Assembly: GCF_006716085.1 (NCBI RefSeq)
Contig: NZ_VFON01000001.1
Location: 1,612,001 to 1,676,000, forward strand
Direction: 5' to 3'
Length of the DNA: 64,000 nucleotides
From: Leucobacter komagatae
GTDB taxonomy: Bacteria > Actinomycetota > Actinomycetes > Actinomycetales > Microbacteriaceae
Each line of letters starts with the position of its first letter. Position 1 is the stretch's first letter. The notes under the pieces were generated by a model. That model did no database searches and was not told where the DNA came from. It was given only the letters and a program-made list of their open reading frames with translations. Shown here piece by piece: positions 15,564 to 25,365 of the stretch. Position numbers and translations under genes: made by a program.

Positions 15564-17680
15564 CGTGCTGCGCCCTCCTTGGCTGCGTCGCTCGGCTGGT
15601 CTCCGGCCGATCCTAGTTGAGTTGGCTCCGATCCGGTCGCGTCTGCGTCGGGCGTGACCTCGGCAAGCACCTCGTTCGCGCCGACCTGCTGGCCCGCGGC
15701 GACGCGCAGCACGAGCGTTCCGGCGACCGGGGCGCGGAGCACGTGCTCCATCTTCATCGCCTCGACGCTGAGCACGGGCTGGCCCGCGGCGACGGCAGCG
15801 CCGTCTTCCGCGTGTACCGCGACCACGGCGCCCGGCATCGGCGACAGCAGCTCGGGGGCCGCAGCGTCCGAGCGGGTCACGCGCTCAAGCACGACGTCCT
15901 CGAATCGCCATGTGGCCCCGCCGATCGCGAGTCGCAGCGCGCCGGCGATGCTGCCCGGCCGGGCGCTCATCGCGCGCGGGTCGAACACGAAGTGGGCGTG
16001 CTCGGTGCGGCCGTCGATCCTGATCTGGGCGGTGCCGGCCGGGCGCTCCGTGGCACCCAAGCGGTCGGTCACGCGGACCCCCGCGGCGCGCCACTCGCCC
16101 TCGTCGACGCGCACGCGCGCGGTCCCCGGATCCCCCTCGACGTACACCGTGCGAACGGTATCCGTCTGCCCGGCGACGCGGAGGCGGAAGCGGGCCGCCG
16201 CGTGCTCGCCGACGCGCCAGCCGAGGCCCGCCGCCCTGGGGGGAGATGCGGCGATCTCGCGCGCGTGGAGTACGAGCGCCGCGGCGGCGAACACGGTGTC
16301 GTCAGGATCGCGGAACGCGAGCTCGGGCGTGACCCGCTCGATGAGCGCGGTGTCGAGCAGGCCCGCGCGCACATCGGCATCGTCGAGCAAGAGGCGCAGG
16401 AACTCGACGTTCGTGTCAACGCCGAGCGTCACCGTGTCGGTGAGCGCGCCGCGCAGCAGCCGGATCGCCCCGGCGCGGTCGGGTGCCCAGGTGATGACCT
16501 TCGCGAGCATCGGGTCGTAGTCCGAGGTGATCTTCGACCCCTCGGTGAGGGCCGCGTCGACGCGGATGCCTTCGCCCGCGGGGAGCGACACCGCCTCAAG
16601 CACGCCGCCCGTTGGCAGGAAGCCCGCCCGCGGATCCTCAGCGTAGATGCGCGCCTCAACCGAGTGACCGTCGAGCCGCACGTCTGCCTGTTCGATGCCG
16701 AGCGGCTCGCCCGCTGCGACGCGCAGCTGCGCGGCAACGAGATCCACCCCCGTGACCTCCTCGGTGACGGGGTGCTCGACCTGCAGCCGCGTGTTCATCT
16801 CCATGAACGCGAACTCGTTCGGGTCGTCTGCCGACACGATGAACTCGACGGTACCCGCGCCCAGGTAATCGATGCTGCGCGCGGTCTCGACGGCGGCCTC
16901 CGCGAGCTGCGCCCGCAGCTCGTCGCTGAGGTTCGGCGCCGGCGCCTCCTCAATGACCTTCTGATGCCGGCGCTGCAGCGAGCACTCGCGCTCGCCGAGG
17001 TGGATCACGGTGCCGTGACTGTCGGCGACGACCTGCACCTCGATGTGGCGGGGGCGGGTGATCAATCGCTCGAGGAACAGGGTGTCGTCACCGAACGACG
17101 CCTTCGCCTCGCGCCGCGCGGTCGCGAGTGCCTCGGCGAGGTCTTCCGGCCGCGCGACGGCGTGCATGCCCTTGCCGCCGCCACCGGCAGCGGGCTTCAC
17201 GAGCACGGGGAACGTGAGGCCCTGGGAGCGGGCGACGAGCTCGTCGTTCGAGAGCCCCGGCTCTGAGACGCCCGGTACGACGGGCACGCCACGCTTCGAC
17301 ACACGCTCGCGGGCGCGGATCTTGTCACCCATCACCTCAAGAGCTTCAACCGATGGGCCGACGAACACGATCCCGGCCTCTGCGCACGCGAGCGCGAGCG
17401 CCGGCTGCTCCGACAGGAAGCCGTAGCCGGGGTGGATCGCTTCGGCCCCGGTCGCCTTCGCCGCGGCGATGATCTGCGAGACGCTGAGGTAGCCGCCGGC
17501 GCTGCCGGGCTCTGAGCCGTCGAGCGCGACGGCCTCGTCAGCGAGCCGCACGTGCGGAGCGTCGGCGTCGACCTCGCTGTAGACGGCGACCGAGCGGACG
17601 CCGAGGTCGCGCAGGGTCCTGATAATCCGGCAGGCGATCTCGCCGCGGTTTGCAATAAGTACTGAAGAGAACATCGCCAT
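15560..17680 (-). CDS. accA1: Acetyl/propionyl/methylcrotonyl-CoA carboxylase alpha subunit (biotin carboxylase + BCCP)
   Basis: 706 aa. The biotin carboxylase N-terminal domain starts FSSVLIANRGEIACRI, followed by ATP-grasp (KPAAGGGGKGM), the biotin carboxylase C-terminal domain, a linker domain and C-terminal biotinyl domain VEAMKMEH with biotinylated K643. The frame is open far upstream, but ATG 17680 overlaps the stop of the partner gene (TGATG), giving the correct length and alignment. With the carboxyltransferase it probably forms a methylcrotonyl-CoA carboxylase. Confidence 0.93.
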   Translation of the reverse strand: MAMFSSVLIANRGEIACRIIRTLRDLGVRSVAVYSEVDADAPHVRLADEAVALDGSEPGSAGGYLSVSQIIAAAKATGAEAIHPGYGFLSEQPALALACAEAGIVFVGPSVEALEVMGDKIRARERVSKRGVPVVPGVSEPGLSNDELVARSQGLTFPVLVKPAAGGGGKGMHAVARPEDLAEALATARREAKASFGDDTLFLERLITRPRHIEVQVVADSHGTVIHLGERECSLQRRHQKVIEEAPAPNLSDELRAQLAEAAVETARSIDYLGAGTVEFIVSADDPNEFAFMEMNTRLQVEHPVTEEVTGVDLVAAQLRVAAGEPLGIEQADVRLDGHSVEARIYAEDPRAGFLPTGGVLEAVSLPAGEGIRVDAALTEGSKITSDYDPMLAKVITWAPDRAGAIRLLRGALTDTVTLGVDTNVEFLRLLLDDADVRAGLLDTALIERVTPELAFRDPDDTVFAAAALVLHAREIAASPPRAAGLGWRVGEHAAARFRLRVAGQTDTVRTVYVEGDPGTARVRVDEGEWRAAGVRVTDRLGATERPAGTAQIRIDGRTEHAHFVFDPRAMSARPGSIAGALRLAIGGATWRFEDVVLERVTRSDAAAPELLSPMPGAVVAVHAEDGAAVAAGQPVLSVEAMKMEHVLRAPVAGTLVLRVAAGQQVGANEVLAEVTPDADATGSEPTQLGSAGDQPSDAAKEGAAR

Positions 17681-19287
17681 CACATCCGAAAGATTCCATA
17701 GCCCTGATCCGCGAGCGGCGCCCGCGAAACGGTATCGAGCGCGAGGCCAAGCACCCCGCGAGTGTCGAGCGGATCGATGATCCCGTCGTCCCACAGCCGG
17801 GCGCTCGCGTAGCGTGCGTCGCTCTGCTCGGCGAACCGCTCGAGGGTCGGGCGCGAGAACTCGGCCTCCTCCTCCGCGGTCCAGATGCCCCCGGCGGCTT
17901 CGATCTTGTCGCGCTTCACCGTCGCGAGCACCGACGCCGCCTGCGGGCCGCCCATCACGCCGATGCGCGACGTCGGCCACATCCAGAGGAAGCGGGGCGA
18001 GTAGGCGCGGCCGCTCATGGCGTAGTTGCCGGCCCCGAAGGATCCGCCCACGATCACGGTGAGTTTCGGCACGCGGGCGCAGGCGACGGCGGTGACCATC
18101 TTCGCGCCGTGCTTCGCGATGCCGCCGCGCTCGTATTCGCGGCCGACCATGAAGCCCGACAGGTTCTGCAGGAACACGAGCGGGATCTTGCGCGTGTCGC
18201 AGAGCTGCACGAAGTGCGCGCCCTTCTGAGCCGACTCGGCAAACAGCACGCCGTTGTTCGCGATGATGCCGACGGGGTGGCCCTCGATGTGGGCGAAGCC
18301 CGTGACGAGCGTCGAACCGAAGTCGCGCTTGAACTCGTGGAAGCGGCTGCCGTCGACGATGCGCGCAATGATCTCGCGAGCGTCGTATGGCGACTGCGGC
18401 TCTGGCGGTACGACCCCGTAGAGCTGGCTGGGGTCGACGGCGGGCTCCTCCGGCTCGGCAACGTCCCAGGCGCGGGGCGCGGGCGCCGGCAGCTGCGCGA
18501 TAATGTCGCGCACGATCTCGAGCGCGTGCTCGTCGTTCTCGGCGAGGTGGTCTGCGACGCCGGAGTCGCGGGTGTGGGTGACGCCGCCGCCGAGCTCCTC
18601 GGCGCTCACGACCTCGCCCGTGGCCGCCCGCACGAGGGGCGGGCCGCCGAGGAAGATCGTGCCCTGCTCGCGCACGATGACGACCTCGTCGCTCATGGCG
18701 GGAACGTAGGCGCCGCCCGCGGTGCTCGACCCCATCACGGCGGCGATCTGAGCGATGCCGCGGGCCGACATGCGCGCCTGGTTGTAGAAGATGCGCCCGA
18801 AGTGTTCGCGGTCCGGGAAGACGTCGTCTTGCAACGGCAGGAACGCGCCGCCCGAGTCGACGAGGCTCACGCAGGGCAGCTCGTTTTCGGAGGCGATCTC
18901 TTGCGCGCGGAGGTGCTTCTTGACCGTGAGCGGCATGTACGTGCCGCCCTTGACCGTCGGGTCGTTCGCGATGATCATCACCTTGCGGCCGTGGACTTCG
19001 CCGACGGCGGTGATGAGACCCGCAGCGGGAATGTCTTCGTCGTAGACGCCGTCGGCCGCGAGGGCTCCGACCTCGAGCAGCGGGCTGCCCCGGTCGACGA
19101 GGCGTTCGACGCGCTCCCGCGGCAGCAGTTTGCCTCGCCCGACATGGCGCTCGCGCGACGCTTCGCTGCCGCCGAGCGCGATCTCAGCGAGGCGCTCGCG
19201 CAGCCCCTTGACGGCGGCTCTGTGCGCCTCCTCGTTCGCGCGGTACTCGGCGCTTGCAGGTCTCGCCTGGCTCGCGAGAGTCTCCAT
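17680..19287 (-). CDS. accD1: Acyl-CoA carboxyltransferase beta subunit (methylcrotonyl-CoA carboxylase type)
   Basis: 535 aa. It has the crotonase-like carboxyltransferase N and C halves: [85 protein letters not shown] and [13 protein letters not shown]. Length and motifs match the beta subunit of 3-methylcrotonyl-CoA carboxylase. Start ATG 19287 is chosen for its GGAAGGGG site; an upstream in-frame start lacks one. It is first gene of the five-gene operon; an acyl-CoA dehydrogenase (fadE19 in Mycobacterium) is missing from this locus. Confidence 0.93.
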   Translation of the reverse strand: METLASQARPASAEYRANEEAHRAAVKGLRERLAEIALGGSEASRERHVGRGKLLPRERVERLVDRGSPLLEVGALAADGVYDEDIPAAGLITAVGEVHGRKVMIIANDPTVKGGTYMPLTVKKHLRAQEIASENELPCVSLVDSGGAFLPLQDDVFPDREHFGRIFYNQARMSARGIAQIAAVMGSSTAGGAYVPAMSDEVVIVREQGTIFLGGPPLVRAATGEVVSAEELGGGVTHTRDSGVADHLAENDEHALEIVRDIIAQLPAPAPRAWDVAEPEEPAVDPSQLYGVVPPEPQSPYDAREIIARIVDGSRFHEFKRDFGSTLVTGFAHIEGHPVGIIANNGVLFAESAQKGAHFVQLCDTRKIPLVFLQNLSGFMVGREYERGGIAKHGAKMVTAVACARVPKLTVIVGGSFGAGNYAMSGRAYSPRFLWMWPTSRIGVMGGPQAASVLATVKRDKIEAAGGIWTAEEEAEFSRPTLERFAEQSDARYASARLWDDGIIDPLDTRGVLGLALDTVSRAPLADQGYGIFRM

Positions 19288-19341
19288 CGACGTCCCCTTC
19301 CGGTTCACGGTCGAGCGCGTCTGTGCGCCCGCTCGAGATTA

Positions 19342-19359
19342 GGTTAGCGGTCACTAACT
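19342..19359. promoter_or_regulatory. TetR-type operator upstream of accD1
   Basis: GGTTAGCGGTCACTAACT contains GTTAG/CTAAC arms, 55-72 nt before the accD1 start, and aligns without gaps to the dyad before the TetR gene at 12761-12778 (12/18 identical). Confidence 0.65.
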
Positions 19360-19419
19360 GAATTGTCTAGCGGCGATCCGCCCAGCGCACGCACCGGCCG
19401 CCTCGACTAGCGTGGAGGT

Positions 19420-20004
19420 ATGACTACCGCTGATGTGCCCGTGCTCGCCCTCGTTCGCCACGGCGAGACCGACTGGAACCGGGCAAGGCGCATCCAGGGC
19501 CGCACCGAGGTGCCGCTCAACGGCACAGGCAGGGAGCAGGCGCGCGGGGCTGCGGCGGCACTCTCCGCCCGCGCGTGGTCGTCCGTGCACGCGTCGCCCC
19601 TGGGCCGCGCGATCGAGACCGCCGAGATCATCGCGACCGGGCTCAGCCTCGGCTCCCCCACGATCAACGACGGGCTGTGGGAGCGTGACTTCGGCGAGGC
19701 CGAGGGCCTCTCGGTCGCAGACATCGAGGCGCGCTGGCCAGGGCTCGACGGAATCCCTGGCGCTGAGCCACTCGAGGCCGTCGCTGAGCGTTCCGCCCAG
19801 GCAATCGAAGAGCTCTACGGCGCTGCCCCGGGCGGCGTTGTCGTCGCGCACGGCGCGATGCTGCGCGCCGGCATCCAGCGCCTCACGGGCGACGACGTCC
19901 CGCGGATCCTGAACGGCGAGATTTGGCTGCTCCGGCGCGGGGCGACCGGGTACGCGGCGACTCGCATGGAGTCGACCGCCGCGACCCCGCTACTGCAGGG
20001 CTGA
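19420..20004 (+). CDS. Histidine phosphatase family protein (phosphoglycerate mutase-like)
   Basis: 194 aa. The phosphohistidine motif LVRHGETDWN places the nucleophile at H14 flanked by R13. RIQGRTEVPLNGTGREQA and a later VVAHGAMLRAGI (second catalytic His) complete the fold. Small members act on phosphosugars, phosphoserine or cofactors; the substrate cannot be told. It is convergent with cls, overlapping by 15 bp. Confidence 0.9.
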   Translation: MTTADVPVLALVRHGETDWNRARRIQGRTEVPLNGTGREQARGAAAALSARAWSSVHASPLGRAIETAEIIATGLSLGSPTINDGLWERDFGEAEGLSVADIEARWPGLDGIPGAEPLEAVAERSAQAIEELYGAAPGGVVVAHGAMLRAGIQRLTGDDVPRILNGEIWLLRRGATGYAATRMESTAATPLLQG

Positions 20005-21468
20005 CGTCAGGCGCGCGAGGCCGTCGAGCAGCTGCGAGCGCACCGGCTGCTTCGCCCACTCCTCAGGCAGCAGCTCGCGCGAATTCGCGCGGTAATAGTC
20101 GGTGACCTCGTCGAGGTCGCGCACGAAGCTCGCGCCCCGCACGACCATCGAGATCTCCATGTTCAGGCCGAACGAGCGGGGGTCCATGTTCGATGAACCG
20201 ACCACGGCGACGTCGTCGTCGATCGTGAAGTGCTTCGAGTGCAAGATGAAGGGCGGGCGGTACATCCAGATGCGCACCCCCGCGTTCAGCAGCTCCTCAT
20301 AGTACGAGCGCTGCGCGTGGTAGACGAGCGCCTGGTCGCCGATCTCTGAGACGAAGAGTTCGACTTCGACGCCGCGCGCGGTGGCGGCCCGAAGCGCGTT
20401 CATGATCGAGCCGTCAGGCACGAAGTAGGGGCTCGTGATGCTGATGCGGTGCCGGGCCGCGTACAGGAGCGAGACGAACACCTGCAGGTTATTCTCCGCC
20501 GCGTACCCCGGGCCACTCGGCACGATCTGGCAGTCGAGGTCGCCCGGAAACTCGGTCTCGAACGACTCGATGTCGAGCTGCTCGAGGTAGGTGTCGGTCT
20601 CGAGGTACCAGTCGGCCTGGAACACGGCCTCAAGCCCGAGCACGATCGGGCCTTCTACTCGCACCATGATGTCGCGCCAGTGCAGACCGCGGCGAATGTT
20701 GCCGCGCTTGTTGTAGCTCGAATCGACGAGGTTCTGCGAGCCCGTGAACCCGACCTTTCCGTCGACGACGACGAGCTTGCGGTGGTTGCGCAGGTCGGGG
20801 CGCTGGTACTCGCCGCGCCACGGGCGGACGGGCAGCATGTATGTCCACTCGGCGCCCATCTCTTCGAGACTCTGGGCGGTTCGTCTCCGGCCGGGATTGC
20901 GCACCGCCGAGATGTGGTCGAGCATCACGCGCACCTTCACGCCGCGCTCGACCGCGCGCCGCATTGCCGTGAAGACCACGTCGGTCGTGTCGTCGTGCAC
21001 GAGAATGTAGAACTGCACGTGGACGTAGTCTGTGGCGCCGTCGATCGCCTGAGCGATCTGGTGGAACGACAGCTCGTAGTCAATCGTCATCGTCGCGAGG
21101 TTGCCGCGCAGCATCGGCTGCGCGCCGAGCGTCTGGCCGAGCCGCACGGCGCTCTCGAGCCCGGGCTCCATCGCGTCGATGTCTGAGGTCAGGCGCTGGT
21201 CTTCGCGCTCCGCGAGACTTGAGACCAACTCGTTGATCGCATCTTGCTTCGCCTCGCGATGCTTCGGAAGCCTGTTACTGCCGATAATGAGAAAGACGAT
21301 GAGGCCGGGAACCGGCAGCAGGAAGATGGCGAGCAACCACGCCATTCCCGAGGTTGGGCGGCGGTTGCGCGGTACGACGAACAACGCAACGACGCGAATC
21401 GCCATGTCGATCGCGAGCGCGACGGCAGCGCCAATCGCGGGCCAGTTCCAGCCGGAAAAGAACTCCAT
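19990..21468 (-). CDS. cls: Cardiolipin synthase
   Basis: 492 aa. An N-terminal PLDc_N membrane anchor with two helices (about 10-30 and 40-62) is followed by two phospholipase D HKD motifs: HRKLVVVDGKVGFTGSQNL and HSKHFTIDDDVAVVGSSNMD. It condenses phosphatidylglycerol (or CDP-DAG) to cardiolipin at the membrane. Length fits the ClsA/B family. A small membrane-protein gene lies upstream on the same strand. Confidence 0.95.
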   Translation of the reverse strand: MEFFSGWNWPAIGAAVALAIDMAIRVVALFVVPRNRRPTSGMAWLLAIFLLPVPGLIVFLIIGSNRLPKHREAKQDAINELVSSLAEREDQRLTSDIDAMEPGLESAVRLGQTLGAQPMLRGNLATMTIDYELSFHQIAQAIDGATDYVHVQFYILVHDDTTDVVFTAMRRAVERGVKVRVMLDHISAVRNPGRRRTAQSLEEMGAEWTYMLPVRPWRGEYQRPDLRNHRKLVVVDGKVGFTGSQNLVDSSYNKRGNIRRGLHWRDIMVRVEGPIVLGLEAVFQADWYLETDTYLEQLDIESFETEFPGDLDCQIVPSGPGYAAENNLQVFVSLLYAARHRISITSPYFVPDGSIMNALRAATARGVEVELFVSEIGDQALVYHAQRSYYEELLNAGVRIWMYRPPFILHSKHFTIDDDVAVVGSSNMDPRSFGLNMEISMVVRGASFVRDLDEVTDYYRANSRELLPEEWAKQPVRSQLLDGLARLTSALQ

Positions 21469-21543
21469 GTCGGCCCTTTCCCTGGAACTACAGTGGCAAC
21501 GCGGGGACCCGCGCCTGCACTAACTGTAGCGAAAAAGCGGAAG

Positions 21544-21720
21544 CTACTCTTCGCGGGCGGGCAGGCCGGCCTTCTGGCGCTCTTCGTTCTCGATCTCTCG
21601 GTAGATGCGTCGCTCAGTGCGATCAGCCCGCAGAATGAGCCTCATAACCATCCAGAAAAAGAGACCAATGAGCACGGTCGGCGTGAGTGACCAGACCGCA
21701 TTCATCCACCAGTTATCCAT
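21544..21720 (-). CDS. Small single-pass membrane protein
   Basis: 58 aa from ATG 21720 (a TTG nine bases upstream also reads in frame). One transmembrane helix (about 12-30, VWSLTPTVLIGLFFWMVMRLIL) is followed by a charged helical tail (RADRTERRIYREIENEERQKAGLP). Similar short proteins are common near cls/lysS in Microbacteriaceae; function unknown. Confidence 0.65.
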   Translation of the reverse strand: MDNWWMNAVWSLTPTVLIGLFFWMVMRLILRADRTERRIYREIENEERQKAGLPAREE

Positions 21721-21787
21721 AGTTGCCAACTTTACCCCCAGCGCCCCTGGGATTACCTGGGCGCGACTCGACCGTTTCCCGTGAAAA

Positions 21788-21817
21788 CGAAGGGCCCCCG
21801 GAATCGGGGGCCCTTCG
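21788..21817 (-). terminator. Rho-independent terminator of lysS
   Basis: Perfect 13-bp stem (21788-21800 with 21805-21817, CGAAGGGCCCCCG) and GAAT loop, followed on the minus strand by TTTTC. It starts 19 nt after the lysS stop. Confidence 0.92.
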
Positions 21818-21835
21818 ACTGGTGCCTTGCTGCCG

Positions 21836-23383
21836 CTACTTGACGAGCGGGAAGAGGATCGTCTCGCGGATGCCGAGGCCGGTGAGCGCCATGAGCAGGC
21901 GGTCCATGCCCATGCCCATGCCGCCGGTCGGGGGCATGGCGTGCTCGAGCGCGCGGAGGAACTCTTCGTCGACCTTCATTGCCTCGACGTCGCCGCGCGC
22001 GCCCTCAGCGGCCTGCTGCACGAAGCGCTCGCGCTGCACGACCGGGTCGATGAGCTCAGAGTACCCGGTCGCGAGCTCGAAGCCGCGGATGTACAGGTCC
22101 CACTTCTCGACGACACCCGGAATCGAGCGGTGGTGACGCGTGAGCGGGCTCGTCTCGACCGGGAAGTCCATGACGAAGGTCGGGGTGGTGAGCGAGTCGA
22201 TCACGAAGTGCTCCCACAGCTCTTCGACGAGTTTTCCGTGGTTCGCGAGCGGCACCTCGACGCCCTCGGCGTCAGCGAGTGCTTGCAGCTCGGCGACGCT
22301 CGTCTCGGGCGTGATCTGCTTTCCCGCGGCCTCCGAGAGCGAGTCGTACATCGAGATGCGGTTCCACTCACCACCGAGGTCGAAGAGTGTGCCGTCAGCC
22401 CACTTCACGACGTGCGTGCCCTCACGCTCGGTGCCGACGTTTGCGGCGAGCGCGGAGTTCTGCACCAGCTCCTGCGTGAGGTCGGCGATGCCGTTGTAGT
22501 CGGTGTATGCCTGGTACGACTCGAGCATCGCGAACTCGGGGCTGTGGGTCGAGTCGGCGCCCTCGTTGCGGAAGTTGCGGTTGATTTCGAAGACGCGCTC
22601 GAGCCCGCCGACGGCCGCGCGCTTCAGGAAGAGCTCGGGCGCGATGCGCAGGTAGAGGTCCATATCGAACGCGTTCGAGTTCGTAACGAACGGGCGGGCC
22701 GAAGCGCCGCCGTGCATCGTCTGCAGCATCGGGGTCTCGACCTCGATGAAGCCGCGCTTCGCGAAGGTGTCGCGGAGGCTCGCCATCGTGCGCGCACGGG
22801 TGAGCACGTTGATGCGGGCCTGCTCGCGCGCGATGAGGTCGAGGTAGCGCTGGCGCACCCGGGTCTCCTCGTTCAGCTCGGCGTGCAGGTTCGGCAGCGG
22901 GGCAATCGCCTTGGCGGCGACCTGCCACTCCGTGACCATCACCGAGAGCTCGCCGCGACGACTCGAGATGACCTCACCCTTTACGAAGAGGTGGTCACCG
23001 AGGTCGGTGAGCTCCTTATACTCCGCGAGCGACTCCTCGCCGACCTCAGCGAGCGACAGCATCGCCTGAATGCGGGTGCCGTCGCCGGCCTGGATCGAGG
23101 CGAAGCAGAGCTTGCCAGTGTTGCGCTGGAAGACAATGCGGCCGGCGATGCCGACGGTCTCGCCCGACTGCGAGTCGGGGGTCTCTTCGAGGTGCCCCCA
23201 CTTCGCGCGAACCTCAGGGATTGTGGTCGTGACCGGCACTGCAACCGGGTACGCGCCACCGGCAAGATCACCCGCGGCGTTCAGCCGCTCCCGCTTCTCG
23301 AGGCGGATGCGCTTCTGCTCGAAGATTTCCTCTTCGCTCTGAACTTCTTCAGTGGCGGGGTTCGGCGCAGTCTGCTCGCTCAT
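21836..23383 (-). CDS. lysS: Lysyl-tRNA synthetase, class II
   Basis: 515 aa. An OB-fold anticodon-binding domain (about 70-170, VGIAGRIVFQRNTGKLCFASIQ) precedes the class II catalytic core with motif 1 (FIEVETPMLQTMHGGASARPFVT), motif 2 (FEINRNFRNEGADSTHSPEFAMLE) and motif 3 (GMGMGMDRLLMALTG). It charges tRNA-Lys. ATG 23383 is chosen by homology (MSEQT...), with GGAGG about 12 nt upstream; the frame is open further upstream. In relatives panC/panD/coaX and lsr2 flank this gene; none is here. Confidence 0.95.
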   Translation of the reverse strand: MSEQTAPNPATEEVQSEEEIFEQKRIRLEKRERLNAAGDLAGGAYPVAVPVTTTIPEVRAKWGHLEETPDSQSGETVGIAGRIVFQRNTGKLCFASIQAGDGTRIQAMLSLAEVGEESLAEYKELTDLGDHLFVKGEVISSRRGELSVMVTEWQVAAKAIAPLPNLHAELNEETRVRQRYLDLIAREQARINVLTRARTMASLRDTFAKRGFIEVETPMLQTMHGGASARPFVTNSNAFDMDLYLRIAPELFLKRAAVGGLERVFEINRNFRNEGADSTHSPEFAMLESYQAYTDYNGIADLTQELVQNSALAANVGTEREGTHVVKWADGTLFDLGGEWNRISMYDSLSEAAGKQITPETSVAELQALADAEGVEVPLANHGKLVEELWEHFVIDSLTTPTFVMDFPVETSPLTRHHRSIPGVVEKWDLYIRGFELATGYSELIDPVVQRERFVQQAAEGARGDVEAMKVDEEFLRALEHAMPPTGGMGMGMDRLLMALTGLGIRETILFPLVK

Positions 23384-23766
23384 TTGGGCGGGTTCCTCCG
23401 TTGTGTAGGCGTAGGCATCCATCCTACGCGAGGCCCACGCCGTTCCCGCATTTGCGCCCGCCGCAGCTGCCAGGTTCAGCCCAGCGGCCCCAGCCACCGC
23501 ACCCGCCCAGCCGCCCCAGCAAACCTAGCCACCGCAGCCACCCCGCCACCGCCCCAGCGCCTGTGAACTGCAATACCTATGCCAGAAACTCAAGAATCGG
23601 GCATTGCAAGTGCAGAAGACATGGGTATGAGCTGGTGGTGGGTGGAGGGTGCTGAGAGAGGAACCGGGAGATGAGCGTATTCCCGAGGGCGATGCGCCGG
23701 GGGCCGGGGTTGTGGGCGATACTGGAGGAGAAGCGCGACCTCTCGACGCGCGCGGCAAGGAGATTC
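23384..23766. other. Gene-free region between lysS and the multicopper oxidase gene
   Basis: 383 bp holding the divergent promoters, a C-rich low-complexity tract (23455-23560, CCGCCCCAGC/CCACCGCAGC units), structured repeat copy B (23561-23626) and a GGTGGTGGGTGGAGG stretch. No coding potential was recognised. Confidence 0.75.
23561..23626 (+). repeat. Structured intergenic repeat, copy B
   Basis: Begins CTGTGAACTGCAAT and contains TCGGGCATTGCAAG (23597-23610), both shared with copy A at equivalent spacing. TGCAAT/ATTGCA and ATGCC/GGCAT arms give a hairpin. It follows a C-rich simple tract. Confidence 0.6.
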
Positions 23767-25365
23767 ATGCCCGGCTCATCGCGGATCACCCGCAGAGGCG
23801 TGCTCGCGGTCGCCGCAGCCGGCGCCGTCACGACCTCAATCGTCGCGCTCGGGGGATGGCGGCTCAGCCCTCGGCCGATCCTCTCCCCCGGGGCAAGCCC
23901 GGGGCCGGGCAACACGCTAGACCGGACACCCCTCGCGATCCCGCCGCTCGACACGGGAGTGATTTCAGCCGACGGGGTGCGCACCTTCGAACTCGCTGCA
24001 CAGACGGGCGAGACAACCTTCACGGCCGGAGTGCGTACCCCGACGTGGGGGTACAACGGCGCCTTCGGTGGCCCAACCCTGCGCGCTGCAAACGGCGAGA
24101 AAGTGCGCGTGGTGGTGCGCAACGAGCTCTCCGAGGTCACGACAACGCACTGGCACGGCATGAAAGTTCCGGCGCTCGCCGACGGCGGGCCGCACCAGCC
24201 CATTCACCCGGGCAAGACCTGGGCGGCGGAGTGGACGGTCGAGCAGCCGGCAGCGACCCTCTGGTACCACCCGCACAACCACGGCACGACCGAGGCCCAC
24301 GTCTACCGCGGGCTCGCCGGCATGTTCATCATCGACGACAAGGTTTCGCCCGAGGACTCGCCACTGCCAAGCGACTACGGGGTCGACGATGTGCCCGTTG
24401 TCGTGGCCGACCGGAGCTTCGCGGCTGACGGCTCGTTCGACGAGCGCAGGCGCGACGCGGCCGGGATGCTCGGCGATACCCTGCTCGTGAACGGCACAGT
24501 ATCGCCGTCGTTTGCGGCGACCCGTGAGCTCACCAGGCTCAGAATCTTGAACGGCTCGACCGCGCGCAGCTACCGCTTTGAACTTGACGCGGGCCCGCTC
24601 CTGCTCGTCGGCACCGACTCTGGGCTGCTGCCCGAGCCCGCGTCGGTCGCCGGGGTCACACTCACCCCGGGAGAGCGGGCCGAGGTCGTCGTCGCGCTCG
24701 AACCCGGCCAGACCGCGATGCTGCGCTCTGTGCCGCACACGCTCGGGCTCCTCGGCACCACTGAGCGCGCGAGTGGCACCCGCGACGCTTTCGATGTGCT
24801 CGAGCTCACTCGCGGCGAGGCGGGGTCGGGCGGGGGCTCAGACGCCGTGAAGCACGCGAGTCTTTCGGACCTCACCGACTGGGTCGACGCGGGGGGCTTC
24901 TTCGCGGCCGCGTTCCCCGCTGAGGCCGAGCCAGACAAGCGGCGCACGGTCACGCTGCAGGACAACAAGATCAACCACCGGCGCATGAACATGGCCCGGA
25001 TCGACGAGGTGGTCACCGTCGGCGACCGCGAGCGCTGGTTCGTCACCAACGAGCATTTCCTGCCGCACAACCTGCACATCCACAACGCCAGGTTCAGAGT
25101 GCACTCGATCGACGGGCGCACTCCCGCGGCCGAGCTGCGCGGGTGGAAAGACACCGTCTACGCGCCGCCGAGCCGCACGGTCATCATCGACGTCGAGTTT
25201 GGGACGTCGACCGACCCGCACCTGCCGTATATGTTCCACTGCCACCTGCTGCAGCATGAAGACCAGGGCATGATGGCGCAGTTCGTTGTCGTGCGGCCGG
25301 GCGAGGCCGCGGGTCCGCTCGACACCCCAGCTATCCGCGATGGAGGTTCACATGACGGCCACTGA
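23767..25365 (+). CDS. Multicopper oxidase, Tat-exported
   Basis: 532 aa. It has a twin-arginine signal (SRITRRGVLAVAAAGAVTTSIV, RR at about residues 9-10 of the chosen start) and three cupredoxin domains. Copper ligands are in HWHGMK, WYHPHNHG, NLHIHN and the C-terminal HCHLLQHEDQGMM (type 1 Cys and His, axial Met). It probably oxidises cuprous ions or other metals/phenols outside the membrane. ATG 23767 is preceded by AAGGAG, better than an in-frame ATG at 23671. The stop overlaps the next gene by 14 bp. Confidence 0.94.
   Translation: MPGSSRITRRGVLAVAAAGAVTTSIVALGGWRLSPRPILSPGASPGPGNTLDRTPLAIPPLDTGVISADGVRTFELAAQTGETTFTAGVRTPTWGYNGAFGGPTLRAANGEKVRVVVRNELSEVTTTHWHGMKVPALADGGPHQPIHPGKTWAAEWTVEQPAATLWYHPHNHGTTEAHVYRGLAGMFIIDDKVSPEDSPLPSDYGVDDVPVVVADRSFAADGSFDERRRDAAGMLGDTLLVNGTVSPSFAATRELTRLRILNGSTARSYRFELDAGPLLLVGTDSGLLPEPASVAGVTLTPGERAEVVVALEPGQTAMLRSVPHTLGLLGTTERASGTRDAFDVLELTRGEAGSGGGSDAVKHASLSDLTDWVDAGGFFAAAFPAEAEPDKRRTVTLQDNKINHRRMNMARIDEVVTVGDRERWFVTNEHFLPHNLHIHNARFRVHSIDGRTPAAELRGWKDTVYAPPSRTVIIDVEFGTSTDPHLPYMFHCHLLQHEDQGMMAQFVVVRPGEAAGPLDTPAIRDGGSHDGH

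Noticed and set aside
17681..17980. 100 extra N-terminal codons for the biotin carboxylase
   Set aside because: They overlap the carboxyltransferase gene and are not homologous to carboxylases; ATG 17680 gives the family start and a TGATG coupling.
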